This document shows positions 6,026 to 12,034 of a stretch of 13,184 nucleotides of DNA, in pieces. How positions within the stretch are numbered: the stretch's first letter is position 1; the number at the start of each line of letters is the position of its first letter. The DNA lies in assembly GCA_963615055.1 (NCBI GenBank), contig CAVEFO010000046.1, positions 1-13,184 of the forward strand, given 5' to 3'. Source of the DNA: UBA1822 sp963615055 (GTDB taxonomy: Bacteria; Bacillota; Negativicutes; Veillonellales; Dialisteraceae). Under the pieces are notes generated by a model. It was not told where the DNA came from, did not search any database, and saw nothing but the letters and a program-made list of their open reading frames with translations. Position numbers and translations under genes: made by a program.

Positions 6026-6948
6026 CAGACTGGACGAAGTTTTTCGAAGGAATCCTGACCGAAAAGGAAATGAAAGTGAATGAGCCGATGGCGCGTCATA
6101 CGACGTACGGCATCGGCGGCGCGGCGGACGTTTTTGTGTCGCCGACGTCGGAGGAAATGCTCGCCGCGGTGCTTCGCCGTGCGGATGAGGAAAATATCCC
6201 GGTGACGGTTGTCGGCGGCGGCTCGAATCTTTTGGTGAGTGACCGGGGCATTCGCGGGATCACAATCTGCACGAATCGGCTGCCGGCCAATATGAAATGC
6301 GAGGGCGAGTGGGTCGAGGCGGCAAGCGGCGCGGCGACGGGGGCGGTTTCCCGTCTGGCTTGGCAAAACGGTCTCTCCGGCCTGGAATTTGCCGTCGGCC
6401 TTCCCGGCACCATCGGCGGCGCGGTCTTCATGAATGCAAACGGCTACGGTCGCGATATGAAACGCGTGGTCGAAAGCGTCCGTGCGATGTCCCGTGACGG
6501 AAAAGAAATCCGCGAATACGGCTGGGATGATCTGCACTACGGCGACAGCGACAGCGTTTTCATGCACAATGGGGACATCGTTTTGAGCGTCAAATTGCAT
6601 CTTTCCAAAGGGGATCCGGACGAGATCAAGAAGACGATGGACGACCATCAGTTGTCCCGTCGGACGAAACAGCCGCTCGACAAGCGCAGCGCCGGCACGA
6701 TGTATCTTCGTCCGCCGGGATACCACGTCGGCCCGATGATCAAAGATTGTGATCTCATGGGATTTGCGATAGGTGACGCCGAAGTCTCGACGAAACATCC
6801 TGACTTCGTCGTGAATAACGGAAAGGCGACCTGCGAAGAGGTCTTGGCGGTCCTGCATGAAGTGCAGCGGCGCGTCAAAGAAAAATACGGCGTGCACATC
6901 CCTCTCGATGTTCGCATTGTGGGCGAAGGCGTACAGCAAGAACGGTAA
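6022..6948 (+). CDS. murB: MurB-like FAD oxidoreductase with atypical active-site residues
   Basis: 308 residues. The fold is that of UDP-N-acetylenolpyruvoylglucosamine reductase, which uses NADPH and FAD to make UDP-MurNAc for peptidoglycan. The FAD domain is well kept: HTTYGIGGAADVFV (26-39), VVGGGSNLLVSDRGIRGI (63-80), GLPGTIGGAVFMNANGYG (126-143). The C-terminal domain is recognisable from RRTKQPLD (213-220), RPPGY (230-234) and STKHPDFVVN (256-265). By motif comparison with other MurB proteins, three active-site positions differ. The Y-R-x-S motif reads D-S-D-S (175-178). The catalytic Ser of the AG-S-x-F motif is Thr226. The Glu of the E-V-R-x-I-G motif is Asp296. The usual Arg/Lys in T-F-[RK]-x-G-G is Gly30. 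It may be the cell's working MurB with drifted chemistry or a divergent paralogue. It is last in the trmL unit, starts by an ATGA overlap, and precedes a strong terminator. Confidence 0.82.
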   Translation: MTDWTKFFEGILTEKEMKVNEPMARHTTYGIGGAADVFVSPTSEEMLAAVLRRADEENIPVTVVGGGSNLLVSDRGIRGITICTNRLPANMKCEGEWVEAASGAATGAVSRLAWQNGLSGLEFAVGLPGTIGGAVFMNANGYGRDMKRVVESVRAMSRDGKEIREYGWDDLHYGDSDSVFMHNGDIVLSVKLHLSKGDPDEIKKTMDDHQLSRRTKQPLDKRSAGTMYLRPPGYHVGPMIKDCDLMGFAIGDAEVSTKHPDFVVNNGKATCEEVLAVLHEVQRRVKEKYGVHIPLDVRIVGEGVQQER

Positions 6949-6990
6949 AAAAGAAACGGTTCCGAAATGAAAATCGGAACCGTTTCTTTT
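6949..6990. terminator. Strong, apparently bidirectional terminator between murB and patB
   Basis: A perfect 17-bp inverted repeat (6949-6965 with 6974-6990, sequence AAAAGAAACGGTTCCGA and its complement) closes an 8-base loop. It starts at the base after the murB stop. The arm ends in TTTT on the plus strand. The A-rich left edge gives a T run on the minus strand, so it could also stop transcripts coming from the convergent patB gene about 200 bases away. Confidence 0.93.
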
Positions 6991-7004
6991 GTTGGGGCTA
7001 TTTG

Positions 7005-7025
7005 TTGTCCGTTGTCCGTTTCCTG
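7005..7025. repeat. Degenerate 7-bp tandem repeat, site C
   Basis: Read on the plus strand: TTGTCCG, TTGTCCG, TTTCCTG (7005-7025). On the minus strand this gives two exact CGGACAA units, the same heptad found at site A (422-428). The cluster lies directly after the murB terminator. Confidence 0.5.
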
Positions 7026-7049
7026 TGACGCATCGCAATCAAGGAAGTG

Positions 7050-7160
7050 GCGATTAAATCGTTATCTTATTTTGCGACAAGCATAATTAGGTAAGATAGG
7101 GAAAAGAGTGACGCGATAACCAAATCAAAGCATCGTCTGATGTCGGATTGTCTTAATCGC
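7050..7160. repeat. Nested inverted repeats in the murB-patB convergent gap
   Basis: Three pairs of short inverted repeats are nested in matching order: GCGATTAA (7050-7057) with TTAATCGC (7153-7160); GTTATC (7061-7066) with GATAAC (7115-7120); and TATCTTA (7063-7069) with TAAGATA (7092-7098). The innermost pair continues imperfectly towards a GACAA loop at 7076-7080. The order suggests one long, decayed dyad, perhaps a structured 3' UTR or a relic of a small inverted-repeat element. No reading frame of interest is inside. Confidence 0.4.
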
Positions 7161-7162
7161 TA

Positions 7163-7182
7163 GGAGAAGCGTTTCCTGCTCC
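7163..7182 (-). terminator. Weak hairpin just after the patB stop codon
   Basis: GGAGAAG (7163-7169) and CTGCTCC (7176-7182) pair with one mismatch over a six-base loop, five bases beyond the patB stop on the minus strand. No T tract follows in the minus direction. It may only stabilise the mRNA end, with real termination at 6949-6990. Confidence 0.3.
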
Positions 7183-7186
7183 CAAA

Positions 7187-8416
7187 TCAATGATCTTTCA
7201 AACCGCTCAATTTTTGCGCGCGTTTCTTTTGCAATTCTTCTTCCACTTTTTGGAAGGCGGCGGCGAGGCGGGTGAGGCCTTCTTTTAGGGTGGCGCGGGG
7301 GCAGGCGATGTTCATGCGGAGGAAACCGCTGCCTTCGGCGCCGAAGAGGCTGCCTTGATCGAGCCAGAGGCCGGCATCTTTAATCACGACACGGGCGAGT
7401 TCTTCATCCGTGAGCGAGTAGCCGCGGCAGTCGAGCCAGAGAAGATACGTACTTTCCGGTTCGACGAGTTGCATACGCGGGATGGAAGTTTTCAAAAATT
7501 CGCGGGTGTAGTCCACGTTTTCCTTGACGTAATGTTTCACTTCTTCGAGCCAGCCGCGGCCTCCGCTGTAGGCGGCTTCGGCGGCGAGAAGGGACATGAT
7601 GTTCGGGCGTTCGAAGCCGGTGCAGGAAAGTTCACGGGCGAAAGCGGCGCGAAGCGACGGGTTTTTGATCCAGATATTGGCCAGAGGAAGGCCGCAGAGA
7701 TTGAAACTCTTGGCCGGTGTCGTGCAGATGACGGCGTTTTCGACAGCCTCTTCGCTGAGATGCGCAAAGGGGGTGTAGGCGACGCCGGGATAGACGAAAT
7801 CTTGGTGGATTTCATTGACGATGATGCGCACGCCGTGAATGCGGCAGACGCGACTGAATTCCGAAAGTTCTTCTTTCGTCCAGACGCGGCCGACGGGATT
7901 GTGCGGCGAGCAGAGGATGGCGAGTTTCACATTCTTTTCCGCCAGCGTTCTCTCGATGTCGTCGAAGTCGTTCATGATGTACTTCGAGCCTTTTCGAGTA
8001 AGCGGACAACTCACGACGCGGCGCCCGTTTTTGGTGATGGCGTCGGAAAAGGGATAGTACACCGGCGGCTGGATGAGGACGGCATCCTCCGGTTTCGTGA
8101 GAGCGCGGACGGCGATGTGAAACGCGGGAATGATGCCGGGCGTCTTCACGAGCCATTCTTTTTGGACGTCCCAGTTGAAATAATTTTTATACCAGCTGTG
8201 GACGGCTTCCCAGTAGGAATCGTCGGTTTCCGAATAGCCGTAGATACCGTGGTCGACGCGTTTTTGGAGCGCTTCGGTGACGGCGGGCGCGACGCGAAAA
8301 TCCATGTCGCTGTCCCAGAAGGGGAGAAGTCCTTGGGGCATATTGTATTTTTCGGGGAAATCGTATTTGACGGAATTGGTGTCTTGCCGGTCAATCACGG
8401 TATCGAAATCGTACAT
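7187..8416 (-). CDS. MalY/PatB-type PLP-dependent C-S lyase / aminotransferase
   Basis: 409 residues, a fold-type I PLP enzyme of the MalY/PatB group. These act mostly as cystathionine beta-lyases, splitting the C-S bond of cystathionine or related thioethers to give homocysteine or a thiol, pyruvate and ammonia. Landmarks: PFWDSDMDF (32-40), HGIYGYSETDDSYWEAV (56-72), SPHNPVGRVW (170-179, Asn173), the PLP lysine Lys236 in TTPAKSFNLCGL, and the substrate-carboxylate arginine Arg367 in GFLRMNIACPR. One oddity: the family motif S-D-E-I-H, whose Asp contacts the pyridine nitrogen of PLP, reads V-N-E-I-H (Asn201). The codon is AAT. The start is supported by AAGGAG seven bases before the ATG. It is a single-gene unit, convergent with murB and divergent from fhs. 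Its substrate cannot be read from the sequence. Confidence 0.88.
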   Translation of the reverse strand: MYDFDTVIDRQDTNSVKYDFPEKYNMPQGLLPFWDSDMDFRVAPAVTEALQKRVDHGIYGYSETDDSYWEAVHSWYKNYFNWDVQKEWLVKTPGIIPAFHIAVRALTKPEDAVLIQPPVYYPFSDAITKNGRRVVSCPLTRKGSKYIMNDFDDIERTLAEKNVKLAILCSPHNPVGRVWTKEELSEFSRVCRIHGVRIIVNEIHQDFVYPGVAYTPFAHLSEEAVENAVICTTPAKSFNLCGLPLANIWIKNPSLRAAFARELSCTGFERPNIMSLLAAEAAYSGGRGWLEEVKHYVKENVDYTREFLKTSIPRMQLVEPESTYLLWLDCRGYSLTDEELARVVIKDAGLWLDQGSLFGAEGSGFLRMNIACPRATLKEGLTRLAAAFQKVEEELQKKRAQKLSGLKDH

Positions 8417-8497
8417 GGTCGTCTCCTTTTCGGAATGGAGGGAAGGGGGCTTCTCGCGAAATAAATACTATATTTTTCAATGGAAGAAAATGAGAAA

Positions 8498-8526
8498 ATT
8501 ATATCTTTTCAAGTTTACCGCAAGAA
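8498..8526 (-). promoter_or_regulatory. Possible promoter for the MalY/PatB gene
   Basis: On the minus strand TATAAT occurs at 8503-8498, about 80 bases upstream of the patB ATG. The expected -35 position (TTCTTG, 8526-8521) is a poor match. A second -10-like TATAGT lies at 8472-8467. The region is AT-rich, so chance matches are likely. Confidence 0.25.
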
Positions 8527-8594
8527 AGGAGCATATGCAAGAAAAAGAGAAAAAATTTCTTTTTCTGTAATGTTTCTGTTTCATTCGGTTTTCA

Positions 8595-8603
8595 TGCTAT
8601 AAT
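8595..8603 (+). promoter_or_regulatory. Extended -10 promoter for fhs-folD
   Basis: TGCTATAAT at 8595-8603 is a perfect TATAAT with the TGn extension. The -35 region is only T-rich. Transcription should begin near 8610, giving a leader of about 43 bases to the chosen fhs start at 8653. This excludes the in-frame ATG at 8602, which overlaps the -10 box. The leader is too short for a tetrahydrofolate riboswitch. Confidence 0.7.
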
Positions 8604-8652
8604 GATAAAAAGGGTCATGGTAGGTTTGCTTTTTCGGAAAGGGGAGGATGGT

Positions 8653-10320
8653 ATGCTGTCGGATATCGAGATTGCGCAGCGGGCGGAGATGAAGCCCATC
8701 GGGGAGATTGCGGCGTCAATCGGAATTTCGCAAGAGGAGCTGGAGGCGTACGGGTCGTATAAGGCCAAGGTGTCTTTGGGGCTGACGAAGCGGGTTCAAA
8801 GTGCGCCGGTCGGGAAATTGATTTTGGTGACGGCGATTTCTCCGACACCGGCGGGTGAAGGAAAGACGACAACGACGGTGGGGCTCGCGCAGGGGCTGGC
8901 GAAGATCGGAAAAAAGGTGATGATTTGTCTTCGGGAGCCGTCTCTGGGACCGTGCATGGGCGTGAAGGGCGGCGCGGCCGGCGGTGGGTATTCGCAGGTC
9001 GTCCCGATGGAGGATATCAATCTGCATTTCACGGGGGACATCCATGCGGTGACGACGGCGCACAATTTGCTGTCGGCAATGCTGGACAATCATTTGCAGC
9101 AGGGAAATGCGCTCGGAATCGATCCGCGCCGCATTGTCTGGGGACGCGTGCTGGATATGAATGATCGCGCGCTGCGTCATATCGTCGTCGGGCTCGGCGG
9201 GACGGTGGACGGTGTGCCGCGAGAGGACGGTTTCCGGATTTCCGTGGCGTCTGAAATCATGGCGATTCTGTGTCTGGCAAAGGATATCCCGGATCTCAAG
9301 GCGCGGCTGTCGAGGATCATTGTCGCGTATACGTATGAAAATAAACCGGTCACGGCGGGAGATTTGCACGCAGCGGGCGCGATGACGGCGCTGATGAAGG
9401 ACGCATTGAAACCGAATCTGGTGCAGACATTGGAGCACGTGCCGGCTTTCGTGCACGGCGGGCCTTTTGCGAATATCGCGCACGGCTGCAATACGATGCT
9501 TGCGACGAAGACGGCCCTTCATTTGGCGGATTACGTCGTCACGGAGGCGGGATTCGGCGCGGATCTGGGCGCGGAGAAATTCTTGGATATCAAGTGCCGC
9601 TTCGGCGGTTTGGCACCGGCGGCGGTCGTCCTCGTCGCGACGATTCGGGCGCTGAAGATGCACGGCGGACGCGCGAAAAACGAATTGACGACATCGGATC
9701 CGGCAGCGGTCAAGCGCGGGCTTCCGAATCTCTTGCGTCATATTTCCAATTTGCAAAAATACGGACTTCCCGTCATCGTTGCCATCAACAAATTCCCGAC
9801 GGATACGAAAGAGGAAATGGAAATCGTGGAGGAAGCGTGCCGGTCGGCGGGCGTCCGCGTCGCGGAATCGGATGTGTTCGTCAATGGCGGCGAGGGCGGT
9901 ATTGATCTGGCGAAAGGACTGCTGGAAACGATGGAAGAGGGCGCGCATTTTACGCCGCTTTATTCGGATGATTTACCGCTCAAGGAAAAAATTGAAACGG
10001 TAGCGCGGGAAATTTATGGCGCGGCGTCCGTGCAATATGATGCGGCGGCGGAGAAGGAAATCGCGCACATCGAAGAGATGGGATTTTCGCATATGCCGGT
10101 CTGCATGGCCAAGACGCAGATGTCATTTTCGGACGATCCGACGAAAATGGGCGCACCGGAAGGCTTTACGCTCCATGTGCGGGAAGCGCGTGTCTCGGCG
10201 GGCGCCGGATTCGTGGTGGTGCTCACGGGCAAAATCATGACGATGCCGGGGCTGCCGAAGAAGCCGGCTGCGGAAAATATCGACGTCGATGCGGACGGCA
10301 ATATCACGGGTCTTTTCTGA
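8653..10320 (+). CDS. fhs: Formate-tetrahydrofolate ligase
   Basis: 555 residues, the normal length of formyltetrahydrofolate synthetase. It joins formate to tetrahydrofolate with ATP, giving 10-formyl-THF for purines, fMet-tRNA and C1 metabolism. Landmarks are the nucleotide-binding loop TPAGEGKTTTTVGLAQGL (Lys71 of the GEGKT stretch) and the family block REPSLGPCMGVKGGAAGGGY shortly after it. The long central and C-terminal parts match the family, including EAGFGADLGAEKF and the C-terminal TGKIMTMPGLPKKPAAENI. I chose ATG 8653: it follows GGGGAGG (8641-8647) at normal spacing and gives the family-typical N-terminus MLSDIEIAQRAEMKPI. The longer frame from 8602 would start inside the promoter. 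folD follows after ten bases, so the two are surely co-transcribed. Confidence 0.95.
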   Translation: MLSDIEIAQRAEMKPIGEIAASIGISQEELEAYGSYKAKVSLGLTKRVQSAPVGKLILVTAISPTPAGEGKTTTTVGLAQGLAKIGKKVMICLREPSLGPCMGVKGGAAGGGYSQVVPMEDINLHFTGDIHAVTTAHNLLSAMLDNHLQQGNALGIDPRRIVWGRVLDMNDRALRHIVVGLGGTVDGVPREDGFRISVASEIMAILCLAKDIPDLKARLSRIIVAYTYENKPVTAGDLHAAGAMTALMKDALKPNLVQTLEHVPAFVHGGPFANIAHGCNTMLATKTALHLADYVVTEAGFGADLGAEKFLDIKCRFGGLAPAAVVLVATIRALKMHGGRAKNELTTSDPAAVKRGLPNLLRHISNLQKYGLPVIVAINKFPTDTKEEMEIVEEACRSAGVRVAESDVFVNGGEGGIDLAKGLLETMEEGAHFTPLYSDDLPLKEKIETVAREIYGAASVQYDAAAEKEIAHIEEMGFSHMPVCMAKTQMSFSDDPTKMGAPEGFTLHVREARVSAGAGFVVVLTGKIMTMPGLPKKPAAENIDVDADGNITGLF

Positions 10321-10330
10321 GGAGTAGGAT

Positions 10331-11173
10331 ATGATTTTGGACGGAAAAGAAACGGCAGCGGCGCTTCGCGTTTCCATTACGGAAAAATTAGCGGCTCTCG
10401 CCCGTGAAGGTATCACGCCTGCACTTTCGATTCTTTTGGTCGGAGAAGATAAGGCGTCGGCGATGTATGCCGCGCATATGCAAAAAGTCGCGGAAGGATA
10501 CGGCATTTCCGCGCGGTTGATCCAAAAGGCCGGAGAGATTTCCGAAGAAGAATTGGTTTCCGAGATTCACGCTTTGAACGGCGATCCGGCGGTGACGGGT
10601 ATTTTGCTGATGATGCCGCTCCCCGCACACATCGACGCGGCGGCGGTGATCGAGGAAATCGCGCCGGATAAGGACATCGACGGGCTGACATCGGCCAATC
10701 TGGGGCGGCTTATGGCGGGCAAAGACGGTCTTTTCCCCTGCACGCCGCGTGCCTGCATGGCGATGCTGCATCATTACAAAATTCCGATTGACGGGAAACG
10801 CGCCGTCGTCCTCGGCCGCTCCATCGTCGTGGGCAATCCCGTCGCGCAGCTTTTGCAAAAAGAAAATGCGACGGTGACGGTCTGCCATTCGCACACGAAA
10901 GATTTGCCGGCGATTTGCCGTGAGGCGGATATTTTGGTCGCTGCGATCGGACGCGCCGAATTCGTCACGGCGGATATGGTGAAACCGGGCGCGGTCGTGC
11001 TCGATGTGGGCATCAATCGCAAGGACGGGAAGACGGTCGGCGACGTTTGCTATGATGAAGTCGCCGAGATTGCCGGAGTCGTCACGCCGGTGCCGGGCGG
11101 GGTCGGCAGCGTCACGACGACGATGGTCATCGATGCGCTCTTGCACGCGGCGGAGTTGCAACAGAGAAAATAA
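10331..11173 (+). CDS. folD: FolD methylene-THF dehydrogenase; cyclohydrolase residues replaced
   Basis: 280 residues. FolD normally oxidises 5,10-methylene-THF with NAD(P)+ and then hydrolyses methenyl-THF to 10-formyl-THF. The dinucleotide-binding domain is intact: PCTP (136-139), VVLGRSIVVGNPVAQLL (159-175), VTPVPGGVGSVT (251-262). In the catalytic domain Tyr46 and Asp117 (KDIDG) are kept and align with E. coli Tyr50 and Asp121 at a constant offset of four. At that same offset the cyclohydrolase lysine (E. coli Lys54) is Met50, in YAAHMQK, and the conserved glutamine (E. coli Gln98, usually V-Q-L-P-L-P) is Met94, in LLMMPLP. GVG-S-V-T replaces the commoner GVG-P-M-T. I infer a dehydrogenase with weak or no cyclohydrolase activity. 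AGGAG at 10320-10324 lies six bases before the ATG. It forms an operon with fhs; a terminator lies at 11281-11324. Confidence 0.92.
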   Translation: MILDGKETAAALRVSITEKLAALAREGITPALSILLVGEDKASAMYAAHMQKVAEGYGISARLIQKAGEISEEELVSEIHALNGDPAVTGILLMMPLPAHIDAAAVIEEIAPDKDIDGLTSANLGRLMAGKDGLFPCTPRACMAMLHHYKIPIDGKRAVVLGRSIVVGNPVAQLLQKENATVTVCHSHTKDLPAICREADILVAAIGRAEFVTADMVKPGAVVLDVGINRKDGKTVGDVCYDEVAEIAGVVTPVPGGVGSVTTTMVIDALLHAAELQQRK

Positions 11174-11176
11174 CGG

Positions 11177-11197
11177 TTGACCGTTTACCGTTTATCG
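11177..11197. repeat. Degenerate 7-bp tandem repeat, site D
   Basis: TTGACCG, TTTACCG, TTTATCG (11177-11197) begin four bases after the folD stop. On the minus strand they read CGATAAA, CGGTAAA, CGGTCAA; CGGTAAACGGTCAAC is an exact 15-base match to site B in opposite orientation. GGGTGTCAC follows, echoing TTTGTCAC at site A. Confidence 0.6.
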
Positions 11198-11280
11198 GGT
11201 GTCACATTTTGTGCGGCACTGGTTTCTTCGTGGGCGGCGGACGGACCGGATGAATCCAATTTCATTAAGGCTATTTAAGC

Positions 11281-11324
11281 GGGTCGTGAAGCGAATGCGA
11301 AATATCTCTTCACGGCTCCTTTTT
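11281..11324 (+). terminator. Probable terminator of the fhs-folD operon
   Basis: CGTGAAG (11285-11291) pairs with CTTCACG (11308-11314) over a 16-base loop, with further partial pairing of flanking GGG and TCC, followed by five T at 11320-11324. It lies 108 bases after the folD stop and 16 bases before the -10 box of the next gene. Confidence 0.65.
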
Positions 11325-11336
11325 GTTGCCTGATAT

Positions 11337-11345
11337 TGGTATAAT
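11337..11345 (+). promoter_or_regulatory. Extended -10 promoter for the exported-protein/adaptor pair
   Basis: TGGTATAAT at 11337-11345 is a perfect extended -10. As before trmL, the -35 position is occupied by the T tract of the preceding terminator, so the site probably depends on the TGn element. The expected start near 11352 leaves about 29 bases to the ATG. Confidence 0.72.
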
Positions 11346-11380
11346 GAAAAGATACAAGAGCGAAAAAGGGGGCGAGACGG

Positions 11381-12034
11381 ATGAAGAAGATGAAGAAATT
11401 ATTTTTGGCACTGCTGCTGATTTTCGGCGTGTTTTGCGCGGTGACCGATGCGGCGGCCGAGGCTGAGACGACAGGCGAAAATGCCGCGATGCCTGTAGCG
11501 GCGGAAACGGAAACGAAAGTGGCGCCGGCTTTGGGAGCGGGGCGCGCGGACGGTTATTTCCAAAATACGAGAAAAGTCTTGCTGCTTTCGCCGCGCGGCG
11601 CCAATGTGTATATCGAAAGTCGAATGGAAAAAGAATTGCGCGCGATTTTTCGCTATCCGTATTACCAAATCATTGCGGAAAAGGCGGCGCCCGTTTCGGA
11701 TACGCTCGCGGGGGCGGCGAAAGAAAGCGGCGCGGATATCGTCATCTTGCCCGTCGTTCTTGCATTCACGCAGTTTCGCCATCCGGGGAGTATGCTGTGG
11801 GACAGCGATCCCATCGTACTGACATCGGCGCAGCTTCGTCTCGATTGGTGGGAGACCGGCATGGAGGCGCCGATGACCGCGGAGGCACGTTTCTTTGATA
11901 GGAAACCGGAAGGATTTGATACGGATCCGGATCGAATTTTTGATGATATGTGGAAACAATTGATGAAAAAATTTCCGTATCGCCGCATCCCGACGGATAT
12001 CGCGGAAAAAGAGGCGAAGGGAGAGGCGGCATGA
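11381..12034 (+). CDS. Exported protein of unknown function, coupled to an efflux adaptor
   Basis: 217 residues, not recognised. Residues 1-26 form a Sec signal peptide (MKKMKKLFLALLLIFGVFCA, then TDAAA as the likely cleavage area; the only Cys is within the hydrophobic core, so it is not an obvious lipoprotein). A low-complexity Ala/Glu/Thr linker covers about 27-55. A compact domain follows (about 63-198): KVLLLSPRGANVYIESRMEK, an alternation of predicted strands and helices with SGADIVILPVVLAF, then a Trp-rich stretch (LRLDWWETGM), and a basic end KKFPYRRIP. The shape recalls small periplasmic alpha/beta proteins, but I name no family. AAGGGGG (11366-11372) precedes the ATG by eight bases. 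The stop overlaps the adaptor start (ATGA), so the two are probably made together and may act in the same export process. Confidence 0.8.
   Translation: MKKMKKLFLALLLIFGVFCAVTDAAAEAETTGENAAMPVAAETETKVAPALGAGRADGYFQNTRKVLLLSPRGANVYIESRMEKELRAIFRYPYYQIIAEKAAPVSDTLAGAAKESGADIVILPVVLAFTQFRHPGSMLWDSDPIVLTSAQLRLDWWETGMEAPMTAEARFFDRKPEGFDTDPDRIFDDMWKQLMKKFPYRRIPTDIAEKEAKGEAA

Noticed and set aside
7355..8464. Open frame of 369 codons on the plus strand opposite the MalY/PatB gene
   Set aside because: The minus-strand protein has all the PLP-enzyme motifs and a ribosome binding site. The plus frame shows repetitive Asp/Gly/Val/Phe shadow composition and no recognisable domain.
8535..8570. Eleven-codon leader peptide (MQEKEKKFLFL) upstream of fhs
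   Set aside because: It has an AAGGAG and a stop, but it ends before the fhs promoter -10 box, so it is not in the fhs transcript. The AT-rich hairpin over it is likely to be chance.
8602..8652. Earlier in-frame start (ATG 8602) for fhs
   Set aside because: It overlaps the -10 box of the promoter and lacks a ribosome binding site. ATG 8653 has GGGGAGG upstream and gives the typical Fhs N-terminus.
8604..8652. Tetrahydrofolate riboswitch before fhs
   Set aside because: The leader predicted from the promoter is only about 43 bases, too short for a known THF riboswitch, and no matching structure is visible.
11950..12030. Earlier in-frame start for the adaptor lipoprotein
   Set aside because: It would lie deep within the upstream gene and hide the lipoprotein signal peptide. 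ATG 12031 has a ribosome binding site, the ATGA overlap and a lipobox.
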